Source: Ectobius pallidus
Lineage: Eukaryota > Arthropoda > Insecta > Blattodea > Ectobiidae
Length of the DNA: 64,000 nt
Direction of reading: 5' to 3'
Assembly: GCA_964059195.1 (NCBI GenBank)
Contig: CAXKWD010000003.1
Location: 18,768,606 to 18,832,605 of the forward strand
Positions 54,320-64,000 of the stretch are shown here, piece by piece (within the stretch, counting starts at the first letter, position 1; each line of letters begins with the position of its first letter). The translations under genes were made by a program, and so were the position numbers. Under the pieces are notes generated by a model that worked only from the letters and a program-made list of their open reading frames with translations, was not told the origin of the DNA and made no database searches.

Positions 54320-54395
54320 TTCCTCAATGACAATAGACAATTCCTAAGCAATCTAAAGGTATATTATCTATTTTATGGAACCCGGAGGTTCATTA
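54320..54395 (-). pseudogene. LINE family C 3' tail scrap
   Basis: 'caatgacaatagacaattcc' to 'ggaacccggaggttcattac' matches the 3' tail of family C only. Confidence 0.6.
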
Positions 54396-54645
54396 CCGCG
54401 CAAATCCAAAATTAAAAAATACAAATTTCCAAAATTTAAAAAAACAAAATTAAAAATTATAACATCCAAAAATCCAAAATTTAATATATAATAAAATAAA
54501 AAATAAACAATTTAAAGATCGAAAATTTAAAAAATCCAAAATTAAAAAAGTCCAAAAACCCAATATTAAAATGTACAATAATGCAAAATTGAAAAAATCC
54601 AATAATAAAAAATTGAAAAAATAAAAAAATAAAATAAAGTTTTAC
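54396..54645. repeat. A-rich degenerate tandem repeat
   Basis: Irregular repeats of 'aatccaaaatttaaaaa' type run for about 250 bp, with A as the dominant base. Low-complexity sequence, no gene. Confidence 0.75.
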
Positions 54646-55196
54646 TTATGTCGCGTTGCGTTCCACGCACTCTTTCTTTCTAATTAATTCTTTAAAAATC
54701 CCATATTTTCGGGGTTTCGGACCCCCATGACCCCTGAAATACGTTCTGGATAGGTACCAACTTCGTTGGAGAACAGGAGTCTTGGTTAAAAGCCACTTTG
54801 TGTAATGAAATTCTACTCTCACAGATAAAGCATTCGTTCTTGGTTACTTTTTCCCCACTTCATCATTTCAATAATAATTGGTGGTGCAGTAAATCTGCCG
54901 GGAACTGTCCGACTTTCTATTATTTATATTCTTCTTCTTCTCTTTTATATCTCGGAAGAGCGATTCTTCTTCTGCCGATGCAGTATTGACACATGAGAAA
55001 TCTGAGGCTTTTCTACATTCAGTGCGATTCAAACTTGTTACTAGAGCAAACATCTCCGTGTCATAGAGATTTGTTATGTGATTTATTTTCCTGTCCTGGG
55101 GGGCTTAGACTTTCTTATGCAATATGTTATTCGTGCCCACGGTTTACAAGCTGTTCGTAACTAAAAAAATGCAGAAATACAATTTCTTGAGTTCTT
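54646..55196. other. No gene recognised
   Basis: Short frames only (for example 54798-54989). The phrase 'gggtttcggacccccatgac' near 54712 resembles protein-poor repeat sequence. Nothing to call. Confidence 0.4.
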
Positions 55197-56144
55197 AAGT
55201 GCCAGAATGGTACTTTATGAGATTGTGTGGTGGACAGGAAATTGTCTGTCTGTCGGTGTGTCTGTACGCGCGATAACTCAAATACGCTTTATCGGATTTT
55301 CATGAAATTTGGTTTACGCATTTATAACGTCCATGGGAAGAAACTTATTGATATTGGACCAAATCGGTTCACCGGTACTGGAGTAATGCCCAATTTAGGG
55401 CCTATTTTATGGTAATATATTAGAAAGAATTGATCAAATGCAAATCAGTTCGCATAACAACATATTGATTTACAGTCTACATATACTACTTTGTCCACCG
55501 CTGTCTCACGCAGCGGGCCCGTGTTCGAATCCTGGTCGGGACAAGTTACCTAGGTGGGGTTTTTCTGGTTTTTTTCCCTCATCTGAGAGACAAATGTCGG
55601 GTAACTTTAGGCCCTTGTGGTCCTCAGATATCATCTGGCTGACATTATCATCTTCATCCCATCCTCGCCTTGTTTGGAATGTGTGTGTGTGTGTGAATGG
55701 CGTGTCTCGTCCTATGTGTTTGTGTTGTCTCGGAGGTGGCCCCGGCATTGGGCTGATCACTCATCCGGGAGGCCCTCCATGTCCTTGTCTGGTCAAAAAA
55801 GAATGTATGTGCTCCATAGATAATCCCTCTCCCGACAGGTCGCGGCCCTGCAAGGCTCGGGCGGCTTGGGTCGCTTAAATCCTAGAAAGGAGAGGTAAAA
55901 CTAAGACAAAGATAGAAAGAAAGAAAGACAGAAAGAAAAAAATATACGGCTTTGGAAGTTGCAATACAGTTAGCTGTGACAAATAACACTATTCACATAT
56001 TTCTTCACATATGCTTATTAATCTAGACCTTTGTTCTTTTATAAGCCCTGCTTAATGAATCGATCTGGAGCTTAACTTATAAGTCGATTAAAAAATAACT
56101 TATTTTCTGCATATCATAAGTGTACGATGGCATTCTGGCACTTT
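55197..56144. mobile_element. Family S element with SINE inserted
   Basis: The ends AGTGCCAGAATGGTAC and 'ggcattctggcactt' are inverted. Bases 55470-55925 hold a SINE. Outside it the sequence matches 36690-37490, including 'atattggaccaaatcggt'. Confidence 0.72.
55485..55925 (+). repeat. tRNA-derived SINE (type 3)
   Basis: The B box lies in GTGTTCGAATCCTGGTCGGG. It is followed by 'gttacctaggtggggttttt' and 'gtcgggtaactttaggccct', a conserved SINE body. A (GT)n run (55681-55694) and an A/G-rich tail end it. The 146-codon frame here is SINE sequence, not a gene. Confidence 0.72.
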
Positions 56145-56895
56145 GTTACATCAGTTTACCTGATTCTATTCTACATTGCTTTTATTCTCTTAACAGTTAC
56201 TTCAATAGTCGAGTAAGTAACAATTGACACTCCTCTTTTAACAGTTTTTCATAATGTAGTGTTTACCTTTGTCAAACACACCTATAGATTTAAACTGATC
56301 TATTTCACATTTTGTGTACTGCCCTGAATAAACATCATTCCGTTTATGAAGAGGTTCACTGTTTATCACCTGGTGCGTCCTGCCGTAAAATTGACATCCT
56401 TGCTATTCCAACCAGCTCATCAAAGTGATAATATTATCGACCCAACCGTAAAGTTATGGTTCGTTTACGGCGATCATCGCTGGCGTTATATGCCGGCGAA
56501 TGCGGGCTTCAGCGATCATCGTCGTAGAGGTGGTTTCTTTTCCGGCGATTATCGTCCTTAAAACAGTTGCTATCCACAGTCATAGTTGGCCATGTCAAAC
56601 AGCTGTCAGGAAGGGGGACATGAAATTGGAAATTTGATATACTTCTTGACCTCAACACAGCCTATAATAAAGTCACGAAAACACGCTGACAGGAACAAAA
56701 GAATGTCACTGTTCGTGAATTAAATGTTAAATGGTTCAATAAATAGTCATCTCAATCCGGTAATAATAGGCTATAATTAAAATATTGTTTTTAAAGTGAA
56801 ACTTCTTTAGGCCTGCTAGGAGTAAATCGAGAGCTAACCCAAAGTTGCGTTACGAAGAAAATCGTCACGAAAGTAGCAGGGCTGTGACGGACTGC
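56145..56895. other. No gene recognised
   Basis: The frame 56346-56561 (71 codons) is basic at its end (FSDHRRRGGFFSGDYRP) and lies in unusually GC-rich DNA for this window. I do not recognise it. Confidence 0.4.
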
Positions 56896-56899
56896 ACAG

Positions 56900-57194
56900 A
56901 AAACAATCATTCCTAGCAAATCCTACTTCCCTTAAATCCATTCTAAGATTGTCCTCTTCCCTACGTCTAGGTCTTCCAAGTGGTCTTTTCCCTTCGGGTC
57001 TCTCAGTCAATACTTTTGAGATAATTATGTCTTTCCTCACCCATGCGCGCAACATGTCCAGCCCATTTCATTCTCCGTGATTTAATTACCCTTACTATAT
57101 CCTGTGAAGAGTACAGGTCATGAAGCTCGTCGTTGTGCATTTTTCTCCAGTCCCCATTTTCATCTCTCTCAGGCCCAAATATTTTCCTAAGCAC
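56900..57194 (-). pseudogene. LINE family C C-terminus, best-preserved copy
   Basis: On the minus strand: LRKIFGPERDENGDWRKMHN, ELHDLYSSQDIVRVIKSRRM, KWAGHVARMGEERH, then after a frameshift LTERPEGKRPLGRPRRREED and NLRMDLREVGF. This is the tail of a very common insect non-LTR element. It lacks the RT core. Confidence 0.8.
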
Positions 57195-57385
57195 CCTGTG
57201 GAGTAAATTTAACTGATATTAATTTAAATGGATATGATACAGGATGAAATGGTGAGGATGATTCATGGTATGTAAGTATACAATACGGCATTTGCCATTA
57301 CGACTGGGAAAACCATGAACAAAACCTATGTGAAATTGTCCGGCCACGCGATTTGAACCTGGGACCTCCCGAATGCAATTAGTTT
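57190..57385 (-). repeat. tRNA-derived SINE (type 1), inserted in LINE C
   Basis: Read on minus: a B-box region (GGTTCAAATCG), 'aatgccgtattg' and 'accatgaatcatcctcacca', then the 3' end 'gttaaatttactccac'. It abuts the LINE C fragment at 57190. Confidence 0.7.
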
Positions 57386-57905
57386 TACATGCATCTTGAA
57401 AGCTATTAAAATACTGTACGAATGAATTACGAAACTTTCTACTTGTGGCTCCCACACACAGATTGGACCTCCAATACTGTGCTTGAAGCCTGTACTCCAT
57501 TGAGATGGGCGGACTTGTCTAATTTCCCAGTCCGCTGAACTCCGAGATTGTCGCCTTGCCATGTGGCCTAAACTTTGTATCTCTGGAGGCCTGACCACGT
57601 CAGCACTATATTCTTGTAAAAAATTACTTTTCAACTTACTTTCTCCCCAACCACTGTAGAAAAATTTGACTTCTGTATAGCCTACCTTCACTCGAAACCT
57701 TTACAGATAAATTTATTTTATGCTTTAGGATGAATATTTTTGTGCGAATTTATTGAAGCGGCTTTAGTTATTTCTCATTAAGAGATTTATATCGAAATAT
57801 TTATAAGAACATTTACTAAAGTAGGATTTGGACGCTGGTCCTGTTTAATAGAATCAATATTGTTAACAAATACGTAATATTAGCTAAGTTATTACTAGGG
57901 TTAGG
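57386..57905. other. Unrecognised open frame region
   Basis: The minus frame 57326-57691 (121 codons) has RPPEIQSLGHMARRQSRSSA and so on. Its last third is SINE sequence, so the whole frame is unlikely to be a gene. The remainder has no known domain. Confidence 0.4.
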
Positions 57906-58560
57906 ACGTTCATGACATGTCATATTTTTATCTTGACCTCCATTCTCGCCGCAAACACAAATTAAACACGAATTGCACATTTGTTATCCTAATCGGCCGT
58001 TTTTATTTTGCATTTAAAGTAATATTTTGGTCCTTTTTGTGGTCTTGGTCATATTTTGGTCATATTTGTAATTTAACGTCATATTTCAGTTATAAATTCG
58101 GTAAAAAAGCACAATTATGCAGTATGTGCACTAAATTGTCGAATTAATTTTTTCAGAAAAATAGTCACGAATATTTTGGTTTTACTGTAACTGAAATGTG
58201 AAGGGACAATAAGTATTAACACAATTACCTCTTCCTTGTTGTTAACAACTTTCAATAGATAGGTTTTGTAAATTTTTCAGTTCACATTTGCAGTGGTAAC
58301 CTGAAACATTAACAGATTAGCCCTAGAAGTTCTTTACAAGTAAAACTGAAAAGCACATGTAAAATTGTTAAAAAGTGATAATCTTATTGAATTAATGTGA
58401 GGTAATAATCTAGTATTATTATACTTTTAAATTAGAACATTTATTTTTAGAAAAAATATTTTCTTTTACGAGGTCATATTTAGGAATTTTGGGTCATATT
58501 TAATCAATTTTAAGGTCATATTTGAAGTCATATTTTCCACTTTTTTAGGTCATAAACTTC
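57906..58560. mobile_element. hAT-like MITE, diverged subfamily
   Basis: The ends TAGGGTTaggacg and 'cgaAACCCTA'-type are flanked by a perfect GTTATTAC duplication on both sides (about 57890-57900 and 58555-58565). The body has the 'gacatgtcatattt' and repeated 'ggtcatattt' phrases. The 76-codon frame is repeat. Confidence 0.75.
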
Positions 58561-58689
58561 CGAACCCTAGTTATTACCTTTCTGTTTCATAAAAATATTG
58601 GCTAATTTATCAAGTATGATATCATTGCCCTAAATTATTATCAGTAAACTGTTCCATAATATCCTATGAGCTAAAACATTTAGGGTTTT

Positions 58690-59035
58690 TTATTTCTTTT
58701 TTTACAAAAATTATTTGAAGGGTAGTTATAAGCCACCCACTGTTTGTAAAATCTTAGAATTGCCTGGTGAACAATAATAGGGACTTTTTGCAATACGACC
58801 TCTTATTTTATATCAGAAGAAGTGAGAAAGATGTATTGGCCATACTTATGGTAAAGATAGTTACGTAAGTGCATTGATCAGATTTTATTTCGGTTGTGTA
58901 TCCTTCGGGGATGTGATGCGATGTGGTGACGGCATTCTCTTCACTCTTACAACTAATTTACATGAAGAGAATGTCATACATATAATATATTACACTAAGA
59001 GGCGAAACTTTTATTTGGGCAGATGAAGTTATATG
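58690..59035. repeat. Family T element, 3' part
   Basis: 'gaagggtagttataagccac', 'gtatccttcggggatgtgat' and the end 'gggcagatgaag' then TTA match 34855-36282. The left end is missing. Confidence 0.6.
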
Positions 59036-60060
59036 TTTCACATCAGATTATTTTTTCCTTGAAGCCTATAAATCTACGTCACACTGCGACTAGAAAAAAT
59101 CCGTAAGTAATTAGTGGGTTATAAAGAGAGCATTTTATCACATTAACATGGGTTCGGGATTCAAGCTCACTGCTAGAATAGGAAAGCAATAATTCACAGA
59201 TAAAGCAAGAGAGAAACTAAAAGTGGGTAAGGTACTTTAAATTGGAGATATGTTGAATAAAGTTTAAATGAACAAGGCACTAGAAAAAGACAAGAGGTTG
59301 ATTTATATAAACGTAACTTGGCCCCGCAGCTTCTAGGTCAGACCATGAAGAGTAAAATTGGTTCAGCTAGCTTGATAGATGCAGAATGGGAAAAGTGGGA
59401 ATAACTTCTCTCTGAAGGGGGTAAAAGCGGATATAAAAAAAGATTATGGAGATACCTCGGATGCCAGTGCAACAAAGAGGAAGGTTGGTATGGTGACATT
59501 TTGCGAAAAAAAAGAAGGGGTTTTTAAAACGCAGGATAGAGGTGAGATTTTTCCTTCTTTAGGATGAAATAATGGATATAAGGTTTTATTTCAAACAGAA
59601 AAGAACAAGTTTGGTATAACTTCGTAACATATGGGGTGAATTTTAGTGAGAAAGCCGCTAGAGAGGGTAAAAGGATGCGTATGTATATAGAAGGGGATAG
59701 AGAAGGTTAAGGAGAGAAGAGAAGATGAAGATGAAATGAAATAAAGTTCCGAAAACTTTAAAATGTTTTTCTGTTGATTTAATCGGATTTGAGAGTTTTT
59801 CATATAAGAAGCAGAAGTAGAGATTCTGTGTTTCCTTTGATAAGATAGAAGTATACGGACTTAGCCTACTTTAACTAAGAAATTAATTAAACATTTAACT
59901 AACACAAATGAAGTTATTATTCGAATCATTTAACTCTGTTATCTTTTAAATGAATTTCTAAAATGAAATCTTCTTTCTGAAGTCTAGCTATCTTCGTTTG
60001 ATTCACACTTTTTGGCCCCAGGATATTTTTTATTTTACTTTATTTTTATTATTTCATTTT
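59036..60060. other. No gene recognised
   Basis: A purine-rich stretch (59300-59740) looks like decayed coding DNA, but no frame is long or familiar. There is no repeat partner in the window. Confidence 0.4.
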
Positions 60061-60063
60061 AAG

Positions 60064-60065
60064 TC

Positions 60066-60099
<34 letters not shown>

Positions 60100-60149
60100 T
60101 TTACTTACTTACTTACTTACTTATTTACTTACTTACTTACATACTTACA

Positions 60150-60195
<46 letters not shown>
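60064..60195 (+). repeat. (TTAC)n microsatellite
   Basis: About 32 units of ACTT/TTAC occur with a few ACAT and ATTT variants. It sits exactly at the 3' end of the LINE C fragment that follows, and is best read as that element's expanded tail. Confidence 0.9.
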
Positions 60196-60197
<2 letters not shown>

Positions 60198-60640
60198 CAC
60201 TCAATGGCAATAGACAATTCCTCAGCAAGCTAAAGGAATATTATCTATTTTATGGAACCCGAAGGTTCATTGCAGCGCTTACCTGAGTCCGCCATTCAAC
60301 TCTATTCTGTGCTAACTCCATCCAATCATTCCTAGCAAATCCTACTTCCCTTAAATCCATTCTAAGATTCCCATAAGTCTAGGTCTTCCAAGTGGTCTTT
60401 TCCCTTCGGGTCTCTCAGTCAATACTTTTGAGATATGTCTTTCCTCCTTGCGTGCAACATGTCCAGCCCATTTCATCCTCCGTGATTTAATTAACCGGTG
60501 AAGAGCACAGGTTATGAAGTTCGTCGTTATGCAGTTTTCTCCAGTCCCCATTTTCATCTCTCTTGGGCCCAAATATTTTTCTTAGTACCATGTTTTCGAA
60601 CGCTCTTAGACCATGTTCTTCCCGATCAGTAAGCGATTTT
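60196..60640 (-). pseudogene. LINE family C 3' end with (AAGT)n tail
   Basis: On minus: KNIFGPREMKMGTGENC, then (frame broken) LIKSRRMKWAGHVARKEERH and ISKVLTERPEGKRPLGRPRL. The 3' end is 'caatagacaattcctcagca' followed by the microsatellite. Decayed. Confidence 0.75.
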
Positions 60641-61242
60641 AAAGATTTTAAGTCTACTAAAATAAAGAAATTACATAGTAGACCCTATTGACAATCAAAT
60701 AAAGGAACAACATTAAGAAACAACAACAAAAGAACACTAAAACACAATCAATTAAATCAAACACACAATCAATTACAATAATTACAAAATAATAATGTTG
60801 ACAAATAGAAGAAAAATAATTACATTGTTTTGTGATTTTATGACTGCATGCTAAACATTTTGCAAATATTTCTATAAAAGACTGTTCTGGATTGAAATAT
60901 ATCAGATTCATTGCATACATTATTGCACAAAGTGCATAGTCTTAAAAGGGGAGAATTCCTGTAATAAATTGTTCATGAATAATTTATATAAGGTGCTCTA
61001 TTAAGTCTACAGTTTATAGAAACATGCAGGTGTAATTTTGATATTAAGTTACACAGTTCATTAGCATGGATTAAATTACACAAAAATTTTAGACCATTAA
61101 CTTTTCCGCCTAACAACTAGTGAGTCAGTGTTGAAATTGATAATAACTAAGACAGGGCATTTGATGATTTTACATCTTCTTTATATGAAGGTTAAAAGAT
61201 AGCTCGAATATAACATATAAATGTGTATCATGAAATAGCTGA
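60641..61242. other. No gene recognised
   Basis: AT-rich. The minus frame 60657-60920 is valine/cysteine-rich with no clear signal or domain. It may be LINE remnant. Confidence 0.4.
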
Positions 61243-61246
61243 TTAA

Positions 61247-61716
61247 TGGCCGGTTTCTATAAACTCGCGAATTACCTATGGGTAAATTATCCAATGGACA
61301 GAATTTTCACAAAAATAACACCACACAAACACAAATAATTTAAAGATAGCAATCACATACACTTGTAGCGAGTTTCTAGATCAATGTCCTCTGGATAAAT
61401 ATGAAAATGACAGAAAAAATGTGAAAATGACAGAAAAAATGTTAAAATGACAGAAAAAATGTTCCTACAAACTTGGGCTAGATCTTTCCATGGGTAAATC
61501 TTCGGGTTAATTTATCCTTTCATGGATGGCTGGATAAAATTTAACCTTTCATAGGATCAATAGTAATATTTAAACAATGAGAATCAAAGCCTTCTGAATT
61601 AAATTAACTGTACAACTCCAAGGCCTTGCTCATTATATCATTGTAGGTTAAATGGAACTAATTTGTCCATGGGTAATTTACCCATAGGTAATTCTCTAGT
61701 TTGTAGAAACCGGGCA
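61247..61716. mobile_element. TTAA-flanked MITE with 50-bp inverted ends
   Basis: The ends TGGCCGGTTTCTATAAACTC and 'agtttgtagaaaccgggca' are inverted, with further pairing (TTACCTATGGGTAAATTA). TTAA lies on both sides (61243-61246, 61717-61720). 470 bp. The TTAA class fits piggyBac or Kolobok. Three tandem 'aaaatgacagaaaaaatgtt' units lie at 61403-61462. Confidence 0.85.
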
Positions 61717-61734
61717 TTAATAAGGGCAATTTGT

Positions 61735-61905
61735 TTTTGAATTTTTTGCTTTGTTTTGCATTTTTGTCATTTAAAAATAAAGGTAATTTTCTGGCAACTT
61801 TAGGTCATTTTTGGCAATATTAGGTCATTTTTGGCAATATTAGGTGATTTTCAGCATTTTAGGTCTTTTTCTTAATTTTAGGTCGTGTTTCAGTGAAGGT
61901 AGAGA
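61735..61905. repeat. hAT-like MITE body fragment
   Basis: Repeated 'taggtcatttttggcaatat' phrases (61800-61850) match the body of the hAT-like elements. The ends are not visible. Confidence 0.5.
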
Positions 61906-62585
61906 GGAGCTTTTCCATGAACAAATCATTACTTTCAGACAACAGACAATCGTTCTTATTTGAGAATCTCCGCCATGTGTTCATAGTTAATTTTAATTCC
62001 GGTTTGTTGTAAACTACCACAGCAGTTTGTCTTGCAGCAATAAAGGTTTATTTTTTATTTCTTTTTAAATGGCACATATTTGCTACGGGCAATTTGGTAG
62101 GCATGCCAGTTTAGAAAGATTTTTTTTTTCCGCTAAGGGTGTCCAAGTAGTATAAATTTACCTACTTCTTTACTAATAAAATAAGTCTCTTTTATATTTT
62201 AAATTCATATGAGGAGCATCGTTTCAAAACGTATTTAGTGCACTCTTGGTCAAAATACAGTTTGATACAATTTCGCCCTATTTCTTAAGCGCTCTTTAAC
62301 GCTATCAATTCAGAATGGAACATTTCATATTATATCCCGTGTTAACTCACTGTCAAAGTTGACGTATCGGATCAAATCGTATTATGTGCACGGGGATTAA
62401 CGGTTCAAAATGTATTATGTACAACTTTATTTTAGTGCACTTAATACGTTTTGAAACGATGCTCCTCATATATAACGCACCATCATCTATTAAATTGTTT
62501 TTAGCAATTCATTACTTTAAAAAAAATAAACATAAGTAATAATCTTAAATTTATTGGTCATTTAAAAAAAATTCTGTGTCATTTT
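61906..62585. other. No gene; loose 25-bp inverted pair
   Basis: 'gaggagcatcgtttcaaaac' then 'gtatttagtgcact' (62211-62245) is the reverse complement of 62430-62467, spanning about 255 bp. This may be another small MITE. Nothing coding. Confidence 0.5.
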
Positions 62586-62589
62586 TTTA

Positions 62590-63403
62590 CTTCCTCTGCC
62601 CGTACCATAGGTACTATAGGTAGAGGAAGTATTGTTTTCGACCCTAAAATTCGAAGTTGACTTTTTAGCATATATACACGTTTCAAGGCCCCCTGAATCC
62701 AAAAATACTATTTTTGGAAACATGTCTGTGTGTGTGTCTGTGTGTATGTCTGTCTGTGTGGAACTTTGTGAACAGGATAGCTCCGAAACGGAGAATCGTA
62801 TGAAAACAAAATTTCGTATTTGGGTCAGGTATCTTCTGAAGATGTGATTCGAAGATTGGCGACAAATTTCTCTTATTTTTAAGGGGACTTTACATGAAGA
62901 AATTTTCGTTTTTCGCGATTTTCTCGAAAACGGCTCTAACGATTTTCTTTGAAATTTTCACATGTGTTCCTTTTACTGAGAGCTAAAACTTTTATTTGAA
63001 ACTTTTTTTCGAAAAAATTCTCTGAGGGTAGTTACAAGCCACCCATTGTTCACCCACTGTTTGTAGAAATTTTGTCTTGCATGATGAACAACTGAATACG
63101 AGCTCTTTCACGGCCTCTTATTCTATATAAGAATGTGAAGTGAGAAAGATGTATTGTTGGCCAGGTATAGAGTAAAGAAGTATCTGAGGGAAATATTCGA
63201 CAAATTTCGGGAATTATTCTTTACGGCGGAAAGTTCAATAAACGTCTGCAGTCACTTTTTTTTTAAAGTTTGTTATATAGCCTGCGCTTTTAGTCGCATC
63301 ATTGAAGTAAGAGGTATTTATAGGATAATTAGCGTAAAATTGTGTCTTGCGATTCTGTAAAAGGATATCTGAATACTGCTAACTTTTATTTGGGCAGAGG
63401 AAG
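62590..63403. mobile_element. Family T element, compact copy
   Basis: The ends CTTCCTCTGCCC and GGGCAGAGGAAG are perfect inverted repeats flanked by TTA (62587-62589, 63404-63406). It has a (TGTC)n tract at 62726-62760. 814 bp, no transposase. Confidence 0.78.
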
Positions 63404-63559
63404 TTATGTGACTTTCACATCAGATTTTTTTACTATTTTTAGGTCGTAAATGAGGTATTTTCTTTTGAATTTTTGCACTATTTTATGGTCATGAAATGCC
63501 TTTCCCTCGTAATGACATATAATATGGAATATTGCTGTATTTTGTTGGATAATATCAGA

Positions 63560-63880
63560 AACTTCTAAAACATACACATTTTAAAAATCGTTTTTGGATA
63601 GATTCTAATAGATTAATATATTTCATCTGATGATGGTTCCACATATCACTGCAGTATTCTAACCTACACCTTACAATAGACAAGAATAATATTTTTAAAG
63701 CATCATTATTTTTAAAATTAATTGTGTTTCTAAAAATAAACCCTAGAGTTTTGTTGAAGTTGATGCTAATTTTAGAACGTGATTATAAAAATTCATGGTA
63801 CTTGTAAAGATAACGCCTAGGTCTAACTTTTTCAGTAATGCTCCACCCATAGAATATCTGTAGACAAAATATATCGTCTC
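63560..63880 (-). pseudogene. LINE fragment, RT-downstream region
   Basis: Read without a start on minus, 63609-63762 gives LGFIFRNTINFKNNDALKIL then FLSIVRCRLEYCSDMWNHHQ and INLLES. This is the same 'L--LEY-S--W-' region as the LINE at 11130-11513. Further upstream LDLGVIF is seen in a shifted frame. It runs toward the window end. Confidence 0.65.
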
Positions 63881-64000
63881 TTTATTTCTCTTTGCCAAAC
63901 TCTTCATTAAATACATTACTTCAATATCTTCTTCTGTTATTTATTGTTTAGCTTGCTAAAGCAGGCCGAATAGGGTCTTGGTGGGGGAAGATTTTAGTAG

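Noticed and set aside
55438..55878. 146-codon frame with several cysteines and prolines
   Set aside because: It lies within a tRNA-derived SINE; the composition comes from the SINE body and a GT microsatellite.
59998..60213. Leucine/threonine/tyrosine repeat protein frame
   Set aside because: It is a translated TTAC microsatellite.

Overview
The window looks like a piece of a large, repeat-rich insect nuclear genome. It is AT-rich and intron-style. It is packed with short inverted-repeat DNA transposons, broken non-LTR retrotransposons (LINEs) and tRNA-derived SINEs. The only host genes I recognise are two copies of a divergent ionotropic receptor (IR). A very large IR repertoire together with this repeat mix suggests a cockroach or related polyneopteran; that is an inference, not something the sequence proves. 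There are no bacterial operons, rRNA genes, intact tRNA genes or CRISPR arrays.

Layout. 0-9 kb: repeats only, namely a hairpin-bearing repeat family (called G here), two Tc1/mariner-type miniature elements and a stack of broken LINEs. 9.2-14.2 kb: a small inverted duplication (arms about 1.0-1.4 kb) around a 2.5 kb centre holding a LINE fragment, a fold-back element and a TTAA-flanked element. About 14.3-29.1 kb and 34.9-47.2 kb: two arms of a much larger inverted segmental duplication, traced by more than a dozen homologous anchors in mirrored order. Each arm carries one IR gene, arranged tail to tail. The plus-strand copy (23089-25011) is open through about 640 codons. The minus-strand copy (39586-41514) is about 93% identical in protein but has one nonsense codon (40750-40752), and its 3' flank is split by a 1.7 kb insertion just after the normal stop. 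29.1-34.9 kb: spacer with two more Tc1-type elements, one sitting cleanly inside a LINE coding fragment. 47.2-64 kb: repeats again, including a three-deep nest of elements, several copies of one LINE 3' end, three kinds of SINE, microsatellites and stretches in which I see nothing.

How the parts relate. The IR copies would encode chemosensory membrane channels; everything else is mobile DNA. Comparing the arms orders the insertions. One hAT-like insertion with the same 8-bp target duplication is in both arms, so it predates the duplication. Others have an empty site in the opposite arm, so they came later. At one point the two arms were hit independently, within the same 8 bp, by two different kinds of transposon.

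Limits: repeat families are named by their visible ends and relatedness inside this window; superfamily calls are provisional. Arm boundaries are by-eye estimates, good to tens of bases.
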